This document shows positions 1 through 11,130 of a stretch of DNA of 64,000 nucleotides, piece after piece. Source of the DNA: Erythrocercus mccallii (taxonomy: Eukaryota > Chordata > Aves > Passeriformes > Dicruridae); contig VZRG01001684.1 of NCBI GenBank assembly GCA_013397435.1, forward strand, positions 1-64,000. Reading direction: 5' to 3'. The position numbers and the translations under genes are program-made. The notes beneath the pieces are model-generated. The model saw only the letters and a program-made list of their open reading frames with translations, had not been told where the DNA came from and searched no databases. Numbering within the stretch: the stretch's first letter is position 1; each line of letters starts with the position of its first letter.

Positions 1-1255
1 AGTGTGAGAAATTGGTGAAATCCCTTGTAAAACTTCCTTTCAGCTTTGATGGAAGCAAAACCAACTCAGTAGGCGGTGGCTTTTCCCCATAATCTCCTGC
101 AGTCATGGTTTGGTATTTTCTTCACAGCTAGACAGCTAGACAAGTTGTAGAGGTCAGTGAGGGAAATGCTGTAAATGTATGGAAGGTACTGAAAATCAGT
201 GATGTTAGCAAGATGTTTAAAAAGCCTTGAAGAGTCTGTAGATCTTTATCTGTTCTGGATGTAACAGGTGTAATGCTCTGGAGTAGCCAGTGTAGTTGCC
301 TTGATAAGCAGAGCAAGTAGAAGTTGACTGTAAATAATTAGCTTGTATTTTGGAATAACTTAGGTGTGTGTTGTTATACTCTGCCTTGAAATCTTCCTTG
401 GTAATACCCTATGTGTGCATGCATGTGTGTTTGAAGACTGACCTTCAAAAAGGCAATAGTCTGTGAATAAATCACAGCATGAAATTTTCATCTTTCATGT
501 TACTACCCTGTTTCACAGGTAAAGAGCCCTTAGGTATATAGCCTGAAAGGCATATGTGAGAGAATTATTACTTACCTCTTCAGACAATTTATTGCTGATA
601 AGTTTGCCGATACAAATAAAGAAACATGGAATAGGTTGGGTTGGAAGGGACCTTTAAAGATCATCTAATTCAACCCCTCTGCCATTGGCAGAGACATCTT
701 TCACAACAATGATCTTTCCACATGTGTTCAGATTAGGGAACTTGTATGCCAGCTTGCAATACCTTATTTTCCAGCATTGCTCACAATGATTTTTTTTTTC
801 CTTCTAATTGTGGAATATGTAAGATTGCTTCATGAGACTAAAAAGTATAATGCACTTTTTCCCCTTAAGCTCTGTACCACTGTACTTCAGTTATCTGAGG
901 TGACTGAAATGGGGGAAGCTGAAATGGGTAGGTCACAGATGACAGTCAAAGTGAAGTCAAAGATGAAATCTGTCTTCACTTCAGTGGGTTTCCCACTTAG
1001 GGCAGGTTTTTCCCAAATCATCTGTTTCAAACAACTTATATGAAAATCAGACTGCATTGACACCCTTACTTATGTAACATGAAGAAAGGTGTTCCAGCTG
1101 GGGGGATCTCAGAATTGTGAAAAACCCATGTTTGAGGCTAGTTGATGTTTCTAATTTATTTTAATTTTTAAAGTGGGAAACTTTTTATAGCTGCTTTGGG
1201 TCATCAGATCTGTTGGGCACATTCAAACTGCTCCTGTTCATGCTTTGCCTTACAG
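1..1255 (+). other. TNFAIP3: TNFAIP3 intron (3' part) before the penultimate coding exon
   Basis: Non-coding sequence leading to a splice acceptor that ends TTGCCTTACAG at 1245-1255, with a T/C-rich stretch before it. It carries a short reverse-oriented CR1 tail at 625-705. None of the short open frames here shows a recognisable domain. The intron start lies left of the window. Assignment rests on the exon that follows. Confidence 0.85.
625..705 (-). repeat. CR1 LINE 3'-end fragment
   Basis: The stretch contains GGTTGGGTTGGAAGGGACCT and then 'aagatcatctaattcaaccc' and 'gccattggcagagacatctttcac'. This is the reverse complement of the conserved 3' terminus of avian CR1 elements. It is truncated, about 80 bp long, and diverged. 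It lies in a TNFAIP3 intron, opposite to the gene's direction. Confidence 0.85.
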
Positions 1256-1488
1256 ACAGTGTTTTGCTACGCCACCAGAGGAGATCTCAGAGGAAGTCTT
1301 CAGCAGCAGATCAGACGGGGAGCTCCGCTGCCGGCTTCCGTAACACTGTGTCCTGCCAGCGGCGTGACTGCGGCACCCTGGGCAGCACAATGCTCGAGGG
1401 GTACTGCCAGAACTGCTTCATTATAGCCCAGAACCAGCGATTCCAAGAAGCCAGAAGGACAGAAGAACAGCTGGTGAGACAGCCAGAA
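1256..1488 (+). CDS. TNFAIP3: TNFAIP3 (A20) penultimate coding exon, zinc finger 5 region
   Basis: Encodes about 77 residues of A20, the ubiquitin-editing enzyme (OTU deubiquitinase plus A20-type zinc fingers) that dampens NF-kB signalling in the cytoplasm. The frame (first full codon 1258) contains one complete A20 finger: Cys-x4-Cys, 11 residues (GTLGSTMLEGY), then Cys-x2-Cys (CQNC). It is followed by the A20-typical helix-rich stretch around QNQRFQEARRTEEQL. The order and spacing match the fifth of seven fingers in vertebrate A20. The acceptor is ACAG at 1252-1255 and the donor is GTAAGT at 1489-1494. The exon ends on a codon boundary, which fits the next exon's frame. A second AG four bases downstream (1259) is possible but less likely. 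The OTU domain and fingers 1-4 lie left of the window. Confidence 0.94.
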
Positions 1489-2149
1489 GTAAGTGTGAAC
1501 TTCTCAAAATCTTCCCCTTGTTTAGTGCTGCATGTTTTTCTCTTGTGGGAACAACTTGGGATCCATACTAGAAAATCCTCAAATGACTTCATTTAGTATC
1601 ATGGAAAGACAAGCGCAGAGTATATCATGGTTTTTTTCTGCTGCAGTTGAGCAGCACTCATAAAAAGTCATTCTTGTTTAGGGTTGCCACGGCCATGCTC
1701 AGTTTTACCTCAGCTGGAATTTTGCCAGCAATTTCAGTGGAAGCAACTGGACCAACAGCTAGGTTGTTTTGTTGACTGGGGAGGGATTTTCATTCTTATC
1801 TTTAGAGCTGTGCAACTGTGTCAAGGTGTTTAAGCTGCATTTTTGATTGAGTCCATCACAGATTATCTTTGTTCCAGATAAGGCTTTTTTTAATTTGGTT
1901 TGTTTTGGTCCTTTTAGAATTGAGCATTGCCAAAGATAAAAAGACCAATATTTTTTCCTAAGAAATGACAGAATTCGTGATTTTCTTTGGTAAAACTCAA
2001 CTTGGCTCTTGGTATTGCACTTTGTAGAAGTGCCCGTGAACAATCCCCAAGTGGTTACCTATACAAGCCACAAGCAAAGTAAAAAGGAAATGAAAAGTCA
2101 TTTGTGCTGCCTGCACACCGACTGACAATGTGTTTTAATATTTTTCAAG
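1489..2149 (+). other. TNFAIP3: TNFAIP3 last intron
   Basis: A 661-bp intron with a consensus donor (GTAAGT at 1489-1494) and a polypyrimidine/AG acceptor (TTTTTCAAG ending at 2149). Both flanking exons meet in phase 0. The open frame of the upstream exon runs about 100 bases into the intron before a stop. I see no repeats or embedded gene. Confidence 0.85.
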
Positions 2150-2431
2150 AGAACAGGGCAGCACAGAGATGTGCAGCGACCAGCACTGAGTTCCCAGAAG
2201 AGACAGTGTGCTGTGGCTTCGTGTAGAAACAACCTGGCCTGCAGAAGTGAAGACCTGTGCCCGGAGTGCCGGCGCCTCGGTCAGCTGCCACCATTGGGGA
2301 GTGCCAGGGAACCGGTGGCACAGGAGCCTCCCAAGCAACGCTGCCGAGCCCCTGCCTGTGATCACTATGGCAATGCCAAGTGCAATGGCTACTGCAATGA
2401 ATGCTACCAGTTCAAACAGATCTATGGCTAG
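2150..2431 (+). CDS. TNFAIP3: TNFAIP3 (A20) terminal coding exon, zinc fingers 6 and 7
   Basis: Encodes the last 93 residues of A20 and ends at TAG (2429-2431). Two complete A20-type fingers are visible. The first is CAVASC, 11 residues, then CPEC. The second is CRAPAC, 11 residues (DHYGNAKCNGY), then CNEC. The protein ends FKQIYG, very close to the mammalian C terminus FKQMYG. From the family, finger 7 binds linear (Met1-linked) ubiquitin and helps recruit A20 to TNF-receptor and NEMO complexes. The start was chosen at the AG of 2148-2149, because it keeps phase 0 with the previous exon and aligns 'QHRDV' with the mammalian 'QRRDV' just before finger 6. The linker between fingers 6 and 7 is variable, as expected. 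No frameshift or lost cysteine is seen, so the gene looks functional. Confidence 0.95.
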   Translation, partial: RTGQHRDVQRPALSSQKRQCAVASCRNNLACRSEDLCPECRRLGQLPPLGSAREPVAQEPPKQRCRAPACDHYGNAKCNGYCNECYQFKQIYG

Positions 2432-3830
2432 TGGGGAACAAGAAAGCAATACCAGCTACTTCCTTCACTGAAATGGTGCTACATCCAAAACACTTAACAG
2501 TCCTGGGAGTGGGAGGGTCTGGGGAAACATAAGCTCTCTGCTCAGATCATGTTTATTCCCAAGAATGGGAATAAATTTCTACTTCCTCTAAACACTGCAT
2601 ACAAGGACTGCTGAGAAGATCACATTGCCTTCTGCACAGAGCTCTCGTTCATGACTAAGCTCCTACAGTTCCATATTTAATTCTTGGACTTCCCAGGAGG
2701 AAGTGTGAAGCATTTGAATCCAAAGAACTTCCCAGTTCTGCCTCTTTCTCAATACCTCCCCTCTCCCAGGCAAGGAGACAGCCTACTCTCGAGATGCAGG
2801 ACCTTTTTATGTTTGCATACATCAGCCAGAGGCAAGTGCTTCATGAATGGGACTACCCAAGACAGACTGATGCAACTTCAGTTGACATCTGAAGATGTGG
2901 TTTGCTTTGCCTGTGTCTTTGCTCTTCTTATAGAGCTTGCCAGGGCAGGAGCTCCTGCGGGCATTTAGGGTAGTAACAGCAAGCAGTTCTGTGTTTGCAG
3001 AGCCCTCAGCAAACCACAGCCACAAACAAGACCAGCACTGGTTTGCTCCTTTAACATGCTTAACGTAACCAGCATTTAGATCCTTTCCCAAATTCCAAGA
3101 CAGCTGGAAAGACAGAAGTTACAGAAGAAATGCATGCATCCTGCCATTTCCCACTTGTGTGGAAGGAATTACCTCCAAGAAAAACCCCAAAGCCCTTTGT
3201 CTTGACTTCAGAAATGAGATTGACTCTTGTCTCTCTTGCACTGCAACTGTCAGGAGTATGTGTGTACTGTTCATACCCTCCCTCCCCATTTCTGTCACGC
3301 TTCCTGTCAGCCTTAATGAGATTCTGTTACCATGCAAACAGCTGGGAGCTCAGTAACAAGAGTTCTTCAGGGTTGAGATTTTACTCCTGAAGTTTATGCA
3401 TCCACTTTTCAATCTGCCATACTTTCTTTAGCAACCTCAGTTTACCACTGGGCCTGTTACTTGCTTCTCTCTTCTCCTTTTACTCCTTTTTAAGTTTTCA
3501 GCATCTGTTTTGCTGCTATGATGTTGGATGATGTTCTAACTTGCTTCTCAAGTTTAGAATCTTTTTCTAGTTACTAAAAAAAAACAGTTTCTAAAAAAGA
3601 AAAAAAATTAATTCATTACTTATTTCTGTTAAAATTTATATATTTTGTGAACCTTAATGTGAACGTATGTTTTATTAAAATATTTATATTATTTGAAACA
3701 ATGCAATTTGAAATTTGCACAGCTAGGTTTTTTTACATATATTTACTCTAGTGTTGAAAGTTACAAACGTAAATGTATAATTGAAAAACTTTCTCGGGTA
3801 TAAAGAAATAAATTATTGAAGGATTGAATT
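2432..3830 (+). other. TNFAIP3: TNFAIP3 3' untranslated region (predicted)
   Basis: About 1.4 kb follows the stop codon. The last 250 bases (3590-3830) are very AT-rich and include ATTTA pentamers at 3682-3686 and 3741-3745. This is consistent with the AU-rich, unstable 3' UTR expected of an NF-kB early-response mRNA. The proposed end follows the AATAAA at 3807-3812. The length is comparable to the mammalian 3' UTR. The exact cleavage site cannot be read from sequence alone. Confidence 0.7.
3807..3812 (+). terminator. TNFAIP3: Poly(A) signal AATAAA, TNFAIP3
   Basis: A canonical AATAAA lies 1.4 kb after the TNFAIP3 stop, at the end of the AU-rich part. A T-rich stretch (TTTGTTATTTTTATAT, about 3829-3844) lies 15-30 bases downstream, as expected for a cleavage region. 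Confidence 0.65.
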
Positions 3831-3844
3831 TGTTATTTTTATAT

Positions 3845-5517
3845 CTATGCAAGAGAGCACAGTTGAGGATGGGACACCCCTTGAAGGAAGCCTTCCTGTT
3901 CAGCACTACTATTCAGCATGTTACTGACTGCTTCTTGGTGCAGATAATGTAGCCAAGTGCTTTGAAGAGGTGATAACTTGCTGTAACTGGGTGTTCTCAA
4001 AGGGACGGCTCTTGGTTCTGTTGAAAGACCTGGGCATAAGAACTTGGCTCTTGTGGGTGCAGAGTATTTTCAGTCCTAGAAGAAGGAGTGTGGGAGAGTA
4101 TGGATGGTGCAGGAGCAGACTGCAACAAAACCTAAGCTACACTGACTTGCCTTGGCTTTCTGAGTTAATCCACCCATTATTTCAACAATTCCCAACAAGT
4201 GGTGCTTGAGTGCCACCCTGGGAGGTGGTGATGGCAGCACATGATCCCAGCCTCCACACAGCAGTGTGTGCAGCCACAAAGGCACAGACCACGCCTACAA
4301 CCTTCCCTCTGCCAGGGACAGCAGGGAAGCCTTGGCATCAGAGTTGCTCAGTAGAAGAGGACATTGCCAACTGCTGTTTGAAAAACTACATGAAAGTGGT
4401 GTTTTCTGCTCATCCCAAGCTCAGCCTAACCAAGCCTCCTTGCCAGGGGATTTCTGCAGTGTAACTCCTGTACTGGCACTCAGGTGTTTCAGACCTCTGC
4501 TGAGACAGGCAATACTGTACACTATCATGGCTTTTAGGTGTTGTTCGTGACCTGAAAAAAAAATATGAGTCAAGGCTGCAAACATCCCTGTGCAGTTGAG
4601 GACACTTTCCTGAGAGGCTGACCTCTCAGCTCAGTTGCTGTCTGTCCTGGTTAAATCTTTAATCCATAGGCAGCTCCCTCTGCACTCACAGAGGTTACCT
4701 TTGCCTTCAGAGCATAGAACCTAGAGGTCAGCCTATGCCCCCCAGAGCAGAGCCTGCTGGACCCAACCCCATCTCTACAGCATATTGCTCTTTTACAAAA
4801 TCTCACTCTGTTGACCAGTACCCACCTTACCCCTTCTTTACAACTCATGCAACTCACATGTCCCTGCAACTCATTGAACTTTGCACCAGGCAGACACCTC
4901 AGTGGTGAAAGAGCAGGCAAAGATTGGGAGGGATGTCTGCAGCCAGGCAGCAGGAGACAGAGGCAGCTCATGGCATCTGCCTTCAGCAGCCACCAGCCCC
5001 TGCTTACTGAAAAGACAGAACCTCCATCATGACACACTCAGTGTCGGGGGGCTGATTTACTCCATTTGCTGTTACTTACAACTTCTACAGAGGAAGGATT
5101 TCAGATCCAATGCCACAGATCCCACTGATTTTTCTCAGCTGTTTTCTGGGCCCATTACTCATAACCCTTGTGTCACATGAGGCTGGTCTCATTCTGAAGC
5201 TCCCATGTAAATGAGTGCCCAGTCTGTCTCTTGTGATTTACTTGTGTGGGAACATTAAAGTTAGTGGGGCCTTTTTAAAAAAATACTCTGGGATTTCCCT
5301 TATGTCCCAAGGGGATTTTGACCCTCTTGATGCTTTTTGCTCTTTGCCCAGACAACTCTTCAAGTTCATCAATTTTTCCTTCCTGGTCTGCCAGAGAGAA
5401 CTTTTGTTTGCAGTCTCCCTTTTTGTGACCACTTCACTTAGAAAAGAAGGCTCTATTCTAAGACACATATCCTTGATAGAGATTTTTTTTTCTTAGCAGA
5501 AATGCAAAACTAATAGA
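3845..5517. other. Intergenic, no gene seen
   Basis: Unique sequence of mixed composition, slightly GC-richer at about 4200-5030. Several overlapping frames of 70-130 codons occur on both strands, but they overlap each other and lack recognisable domains or coherent splice signals. No RNA gene or repeat was recognised. Confidence 0.6.
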
Positions 5518-5886
5518 GAATCATAGAATTGTTAAGATTTGAAGAAATCGCCAAGATCACTGAGTCCCACTGTTAACCTAATACCACTAAATCATGGCCT
5601 CAGGTGCCACACCAACACCTTTTGTGAACACTCCCAGGGATGGGGACTCAAACATCTTCCTGGGCAGGCTGTTCCAATGCCACATAATTATTTCAGTGAA
5701 AGATTTTTTTTCCTATTACCTAATCTAAAATTCCCCCCATGCAATTTGAGGACATTTCCTCTTGTCCTGTCACTTTTACCTGGGAGAAGAGACTGACTCT
5801 CACCTGGATACAACCTCCTTTCATGTAGTTGTAGAACATTATAAGGTCTCTCCTGAACCCCTTTTTCAAGCTAAACAATCCCAATA
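5518..5886 (-). repeat. CR1 LINE fragment
   Basis: Read on the + strand it begins 'gaatcatagaatt' and includes GGCAGGCTGTTCCAATGCC at about 5663-5681. Later it has 'ttgtcctgtcac', then 'aaggtctctcctgaacccc' and 'ctaaacaatcccaa'. These are hallmarks of the reverse complement of a CR1 3' region. It is about 370 bp long, truncated at its 5' side like most CR1 copies, and diverged by small indels and T-tract expansion. Confidence 0.9.
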
Positions 5887-8081
5887 AGAAATAAATGGCT
5901 TAATGGCTACTTGTATCATACTGGAATTCCTCGTAATATAGTTCAGGAAGGGATTGCTGTGCAGGCTTACACATTCATTTTATTTGGGGAGGAGATACTT
6001 CAGATGAATATAAGATGATCAGAATATTATCTATGTTTCTGGATTTCTCACGGATATAACCACTCAATTCACAGATAACATGATACAGAGAAGGAGAAAG
6101 CAGTGTAGAGAGTACATAGATTTATCTTTTGATATTTCAGTGCTCTGCCTGGCAAGTCTTTGGCATGGTCTGAAGTACTAAGCCACTTAACAGGTTTGGG
6201 ATCATGAAACAGCATGTATTGTGTTAGATTGAAACACCTAACACTGAGCTACTGACCTGATAGCCATTTTGCCAGCTGTCTTTCATCCTGATGTCCCTGC
6301 ACTTGCTGCAGACTGTCCTAATCTCTACCACCCCATTCCTCAAAGGTGCCTGAAGTCAGTCAGTGGTCAGAAACCACTCTCATCCAGCAGCTATGGCCTT
6401 TATACTGCCAGTGATAGGCATAGGAGAAAGGGCAGTCCAGTGATTAAGATAAACACACAAAAATAAGCCCCCATCATGAGACCAAAGCTCTTGGGATATG
6501 CTGAGGTGTTCTTCCCACCTGGGACTGGGATATTGGATGCTCAGCTCCTCTTCTGAGCAGGCACAGCAAGGACTTTTGAGCAGCTATGTCAAAAGGATAG
6601 TCAACCTACCAAACAAAAATTATAATCTTGCCCCGCTCATCTCTAGTTGTGTTTAGGAGGCAATGAGTAAGCAGGAATACCTGGTAGAACCAAGACCTGG
6701 CAGTCCATGTGTCCAGATTGATGCTTTGTTTGAGAGTCTTGCTGAGACTTTGGCAGCAGGAAGGCTTCTGCAGTGTGGGAACTGGGATGCAGACTCACCA
6801 CAGATATTCCCAGTACCTGGAGATTTTACTGACAGAGGTGATGAAAGACTTTTGGGGCTGAAGGCCCCAAAAGAGAGGATTCATGGAGACTTCCCTAGTG
6901 TTTAGATGTTGAATATATGTTTTGGGCATAAATCCTCAAAAAAATCATGCTGAGCATAATTTTGTGCACATGAGTTCATCATGGTGATATAATGCATGGT
7001 TTGTTCAGGTGAGAGCCTCAGGAGAGCAGTGGCATAATTTTATCCTGCATACTTGAGTAGGAGATTATAGTGTAATATATGCATCGCCAAAATAGAAAAC
7101 CACAACACAAAAAAGTTAGTATTTCAGATTATATTAAACTGCAAAGACATTAAAATCTGAAGCTAAAAGTACATTGGAGTACTCCATTTCTCAGATCCCA
7201 TATCTAACACACAGAGCAGCAAACCTGTCAGTGTTGGGAGCAGATTCAATGGACTAAACAAGACTTGTTCAGTCAATCCTGTGCTGATCCTTTCTCCCAC
7301 ATCAGTGATAAATATTCTTAGCATCAACTCTTGGCTGGTTCAGAAGGGCTGTTCTACCTAAATAGACAAGGGGTTTAATTGAGCTGCTGTTTCATTAACT
7401 CCCCTTTCCTTGACCATCAGTGGTTATTTTGGAGAAGACTGCCTCTAGGTCTCAGGTGGGTTTTTCATGTAGCTGTTCAATGCAGTAGGACACACACATA
7501 TGTACCTCACAACCCAGTCCTGCATCTACACAAATGTTATCACTTCTCAAGCTGTGGTCAAGCCAGCTCAATGAGTCTGGCCAGGTTCCAGCAGCTGCCT
7601 GCTGCTGCTGTCTGGTCAGAGCTATGGCTGTCCACCCACTGCCTCCCAGGCAGGCCAGCACCCTTGCCAAGCGCTCTTGCAGCCCTTTTCCACCAAACAG
7701 CTGCTGTAGGAAACCTAGTCAGGCCCATGTGATTACATCTCCATTTACCAAGATGAATGTCAATTGGAAAAAAGCCTCTATGTATATATACGTATATCTG
7801 TACTAAAAAAAGAAATCCTATCATCCGTCAAGGACAAATCTAAAATAAGGGCAGGTAATTTTGCTTGGGAGTTTTATGATGATTTCTTCTTGTACTAATC
7901 TTAATTTTCAAAAAAATCCCTCTGTCTAATACTGAAAGAGAGTCTACAGCATGCTATCCAGACTGTCCCCTCCTCCAGCCTCACTAAAGTGAATGTTATG
8001 AACGCAAACTCTCCTCCCTCCCACCACCCCTGATCTCTGACAGCAATGATGCTTTTTGTTTTGGGGTTTTTTCCCCACAAG

Positions 8082-8104
8082 TTTTTTTTTTTCTTTTTTT
8101 TTTT
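8082..8104. repeat. Poly(T) tract with one interruption
   Basis: Eleven T, one C, then eleven T. It is not attached to a recognisable retroposed element, so it is best treated as a simple low-complexity tract. Confidence 0.85.
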
Positions 8105-8910
8105 GGGTTAAGCTCTAGTACACATACATAGTGTTGGACAGAAATTCAGATTTCCCCTGGTGAATTACCGGGCAAGGGGGATCTTAGGTTTTGTTTTCTG
8201 TTTGTGGCTCGATGTCAAGGGATTCATATGAGCTCATAGAAATGCACATCATGAGTTAGTCCAGTTCTCAGCCAGTACTGTTCTGTAAAAGCCACTACTG
8301 AGTGTCATGACATGACAACAAGGAGTCAAAATCCCCTTCTCATTTACAATGTAAAGCAAAGCCAGTGAGCTGGGGATCTGCTAAGAGGAGCACAACTCCA
8401 TGTGGGTCTTTGTGCTTTGAAAACAATGCTTTTCCTACTGACCTCTGTCAGATACGTTGCTGAGCACTGTGGGGCAGAATTTGGTCGTGGCATGAAATAT
8501 GACATAGCATGAGATTGTCTGCTCAGAGATCCCACATGCTAACATTATTTTTTGCTGGATTCATTTAATTTCCTGTTGCCTGACACTGGTGACAGAAGAG
8601 TATGAACTGCAGTGATGCTAGATAAACATCTTGCTGCAAACTCTAGTAACATCTGCATTCATGTAAAGCTGTAATAATTCAATTTGCTTCTGCAGCTTTA
8701 CTCCAGGTGTTCTGTTGGGCATTTGGCCAGCTATTATACAAAAATAGACTGTTAGTTCTTTTATATGTTCTGGAGTGAAAATATGCACTCCCACTTACCA
8801 ACACCTTCATGATGGGGAGGAGAATCAGAAAAAAAATAGAACTCATGGGTTGAGATAAGAACAGTTTAATAACTGAAACAAAGTAAAATATACTATTACT
8901 ACTTCTATCA

Positions 8911-8960
8911 AAAACAACAACAACAACACAATAATAGTAATAATAGTAATTAAAAAGAGA
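8911..8960. repeat. Low-complexity (AAC)n / (AATAGT)n / (GA)n stretch
   Basis: About five AAC units are followed by AATAGTAAT-type repeats and a short GAGAGA run. These are adjacent impure microsatellites. A - strand reading frame across them (poly-Tyr/Val) is a product of the repeat. Confidence 0.75.
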
Positions 8961-10700
8961 GAGAGGAATAAAACTTAGGAAAAATAAAGGATGCATAACA
9001 CAACTGCTCACTACTGACCAATGTTCAGCCAGTCCCTTAGCAATGAGATATTCTGTAAAATAAATAGGATGGAAATTTGGTTGGATAACACTTAAAAAAT
9101 AGTCTCTTACTTCCTGTTACACATTCTGAAGGGAAAAGATGCACCTTAAATTTCTGCTGTTGGTACCCTCATGCCACAAAGCATGCCTACCTGAGCAAGC
9201 CTGTTGTTAGAGTTATTGCATTTAAATAGATGCATGTCTTGGTGGATCGCTACAGTTTAATGGGAACTAGGTGTTTTAACCTTTGCTGTGGTCCTGAATG
9301 CACAGCTACTTAAAAGGCAACAAAAGTATTCAAAGGGATATTTCAGCATAATAGATTACAGTTTACTTTTTCTGTAACTTATTACCTGTAATGGGGACAA
9401 AGCTCATTTTTACTGTTGGGAAGAGATCACAGTCTTATTCATTTATGTCTTATTAAGGTGCAGCCTAAAAGAAAAGGATGCATAGCTTTATCACAATCAT
9501 GGGTATGTCTAGACCAGCCTACATTTGCCTAAAAGAAAAGTCATCATTTCCAGAGACTTTTTTTAAAAAAGGGAAGTTTGGGCAGTTGTGACAGAACAAT
9601 AAATGATAATCCCTGGCAGAGCCCTTCTCTTTGAAGGCTGGTGCCAAGTCAGGTGCTTGGAGGCAGGAAAGCCTGCAGTGCTTGCTGGCACTCCTGTGTG
9701 TTTGAGTCATATCATAAATGTGTACCATTAAAGTTCAAAATGCATTACTCACACTAAACATGTAGCTCAACCCCACCAGGCCCAGCCAAACTTAAGTCTA
9801 TATGAATGTCAAATTTAACATATTCATCACCAGAATTTCTTCCTCTCGCTTTTTCTTCTGTGCACTCATCAGAGAGGACCTATCAAGGCAGAATTTCTTG
9901 TCACCGAGTTTTCATGATTTAATTAACCAACTTTCAGTTCAGATAGTTTGGTGTTGCATCAGACCTTTATCTTTGCTCATCTCCTCTGCAAAGGGGCTGC
10001 ACCAGCTTTCCACTCTGAGCACCGTGATACACTGAGTTCTCCTCAGAGTGGTAAGATTTTTTTCTGAGGATTTGTGCGTGCCTGCACACTGTAAGTTGCC
10101 TTCCATCCACAATGCTGAGTTATCTCACTGCCACATGTCTGTCCTCTGATACAAGCTCACTCTCCCCTCTCAGAAGAGAAACTTGCCACCAGCTGGGATC
10201 AAGAACACTGTGGTCTTTAATGTGCAGAGCTTTGTTTTATTTTCCACATCTGCATGTGCTAAATAGATGACATAGCATTTCCAGCTTTAGCCAACTTCCC
10301 AAGGTACCTGTGATTGCATTTCACAGTGCAATGAGGTTTCTGCTTCACTGTTTTCCCACTATCATGCTGGTCTTGGTGCTTCTTCATTTGCTCCCACTGC
10401 TGAGCCAGCTCCCAGGGCATCAAGTTCTTCTATTCCCTGAGGCTTTGGAGAAGGTGGGGATCACAAATGCAACTTCCTGAAAATTTCTAGCCCCTAAGGC
10501 TCCTCCTTTATGCTTGCCTTTTTTGTCTTGCAGATAGATTTATGTGTAGAAATGCAGAAGTTCTGGCCATGCTCTGCAAAGTGCTGATCTTCCCTATTTC
10601 ACAGTATTTATTCTTTTTGAGTTAACGGCACTTCTTATTTGTAAATAACTTCAAATTAAGCTCTCAATGAAGCCCAGCAGCAAACACAGCAGTTATGGGT

Positions 10701-11130
10701 AGGTTGTATCTCTTTTCTTCTTGTCGACAATGGAATCTCAGTCTGTAATAATAACATCTGTATTATACCTGCCAGAGCTGTGTTTGTGCTTAATCTTTTA
10801 TCAATCTGCTTTTTTTGTTGTAAATCAGGTTATAACTAAATATTTTCATTTCCAAAGAAAGCCTAGTTAGATCACATTGTGGTTTATTTTTCCCCAGCCA
10901 AAAAGCTATAAATTATTTAAAAATACTTGCTAGTGCATAAAAGATTGACTAAATCTCTATTTTAACACCGCAATGATGAAAATATCAGCGGCAGATAAAG
11001 TTAATCCAGAAAAGCCTATAATAAATGGAAAATAAGCACAGGACATCAGAGACATCATAAAAATGAGAAAATGATAAGTTTATAGGCACGTGGAGCCAGT
11101 AAAGATTTAAAATCTCTGTTTTGAGCTTGT
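10701..11130. other. AT-rich unique block resembling a conserved non-coding element
   Basis: A roughly 400-bp block of about 65-70% AT has no long frame and no simple-repeat structure. It contains several homeodomain-like TAAT/ATTA cores and intact-looking unique sequence, flanked by ordinary intergenic DNA. The call is only by appearance: conservation cannot be judged from one genome. Confidence 0.2.

Larger units (their letters stand above)
5887..10700. other. Intergenic, no gene seen; a few simple tracts
   Basis: Mostly unique AT-rich DNA. A somewhat GC-richer patch at 7550-7720 has CAG/CTG-rich stretches. A near-pure T tract interrupted by one C lies at 8082-8104, and an AAC/AAT-rich low-complexity stretch at about 8911-8960. 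Reading frames here are short, overlapping and without domains. Confidence 0.6.
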
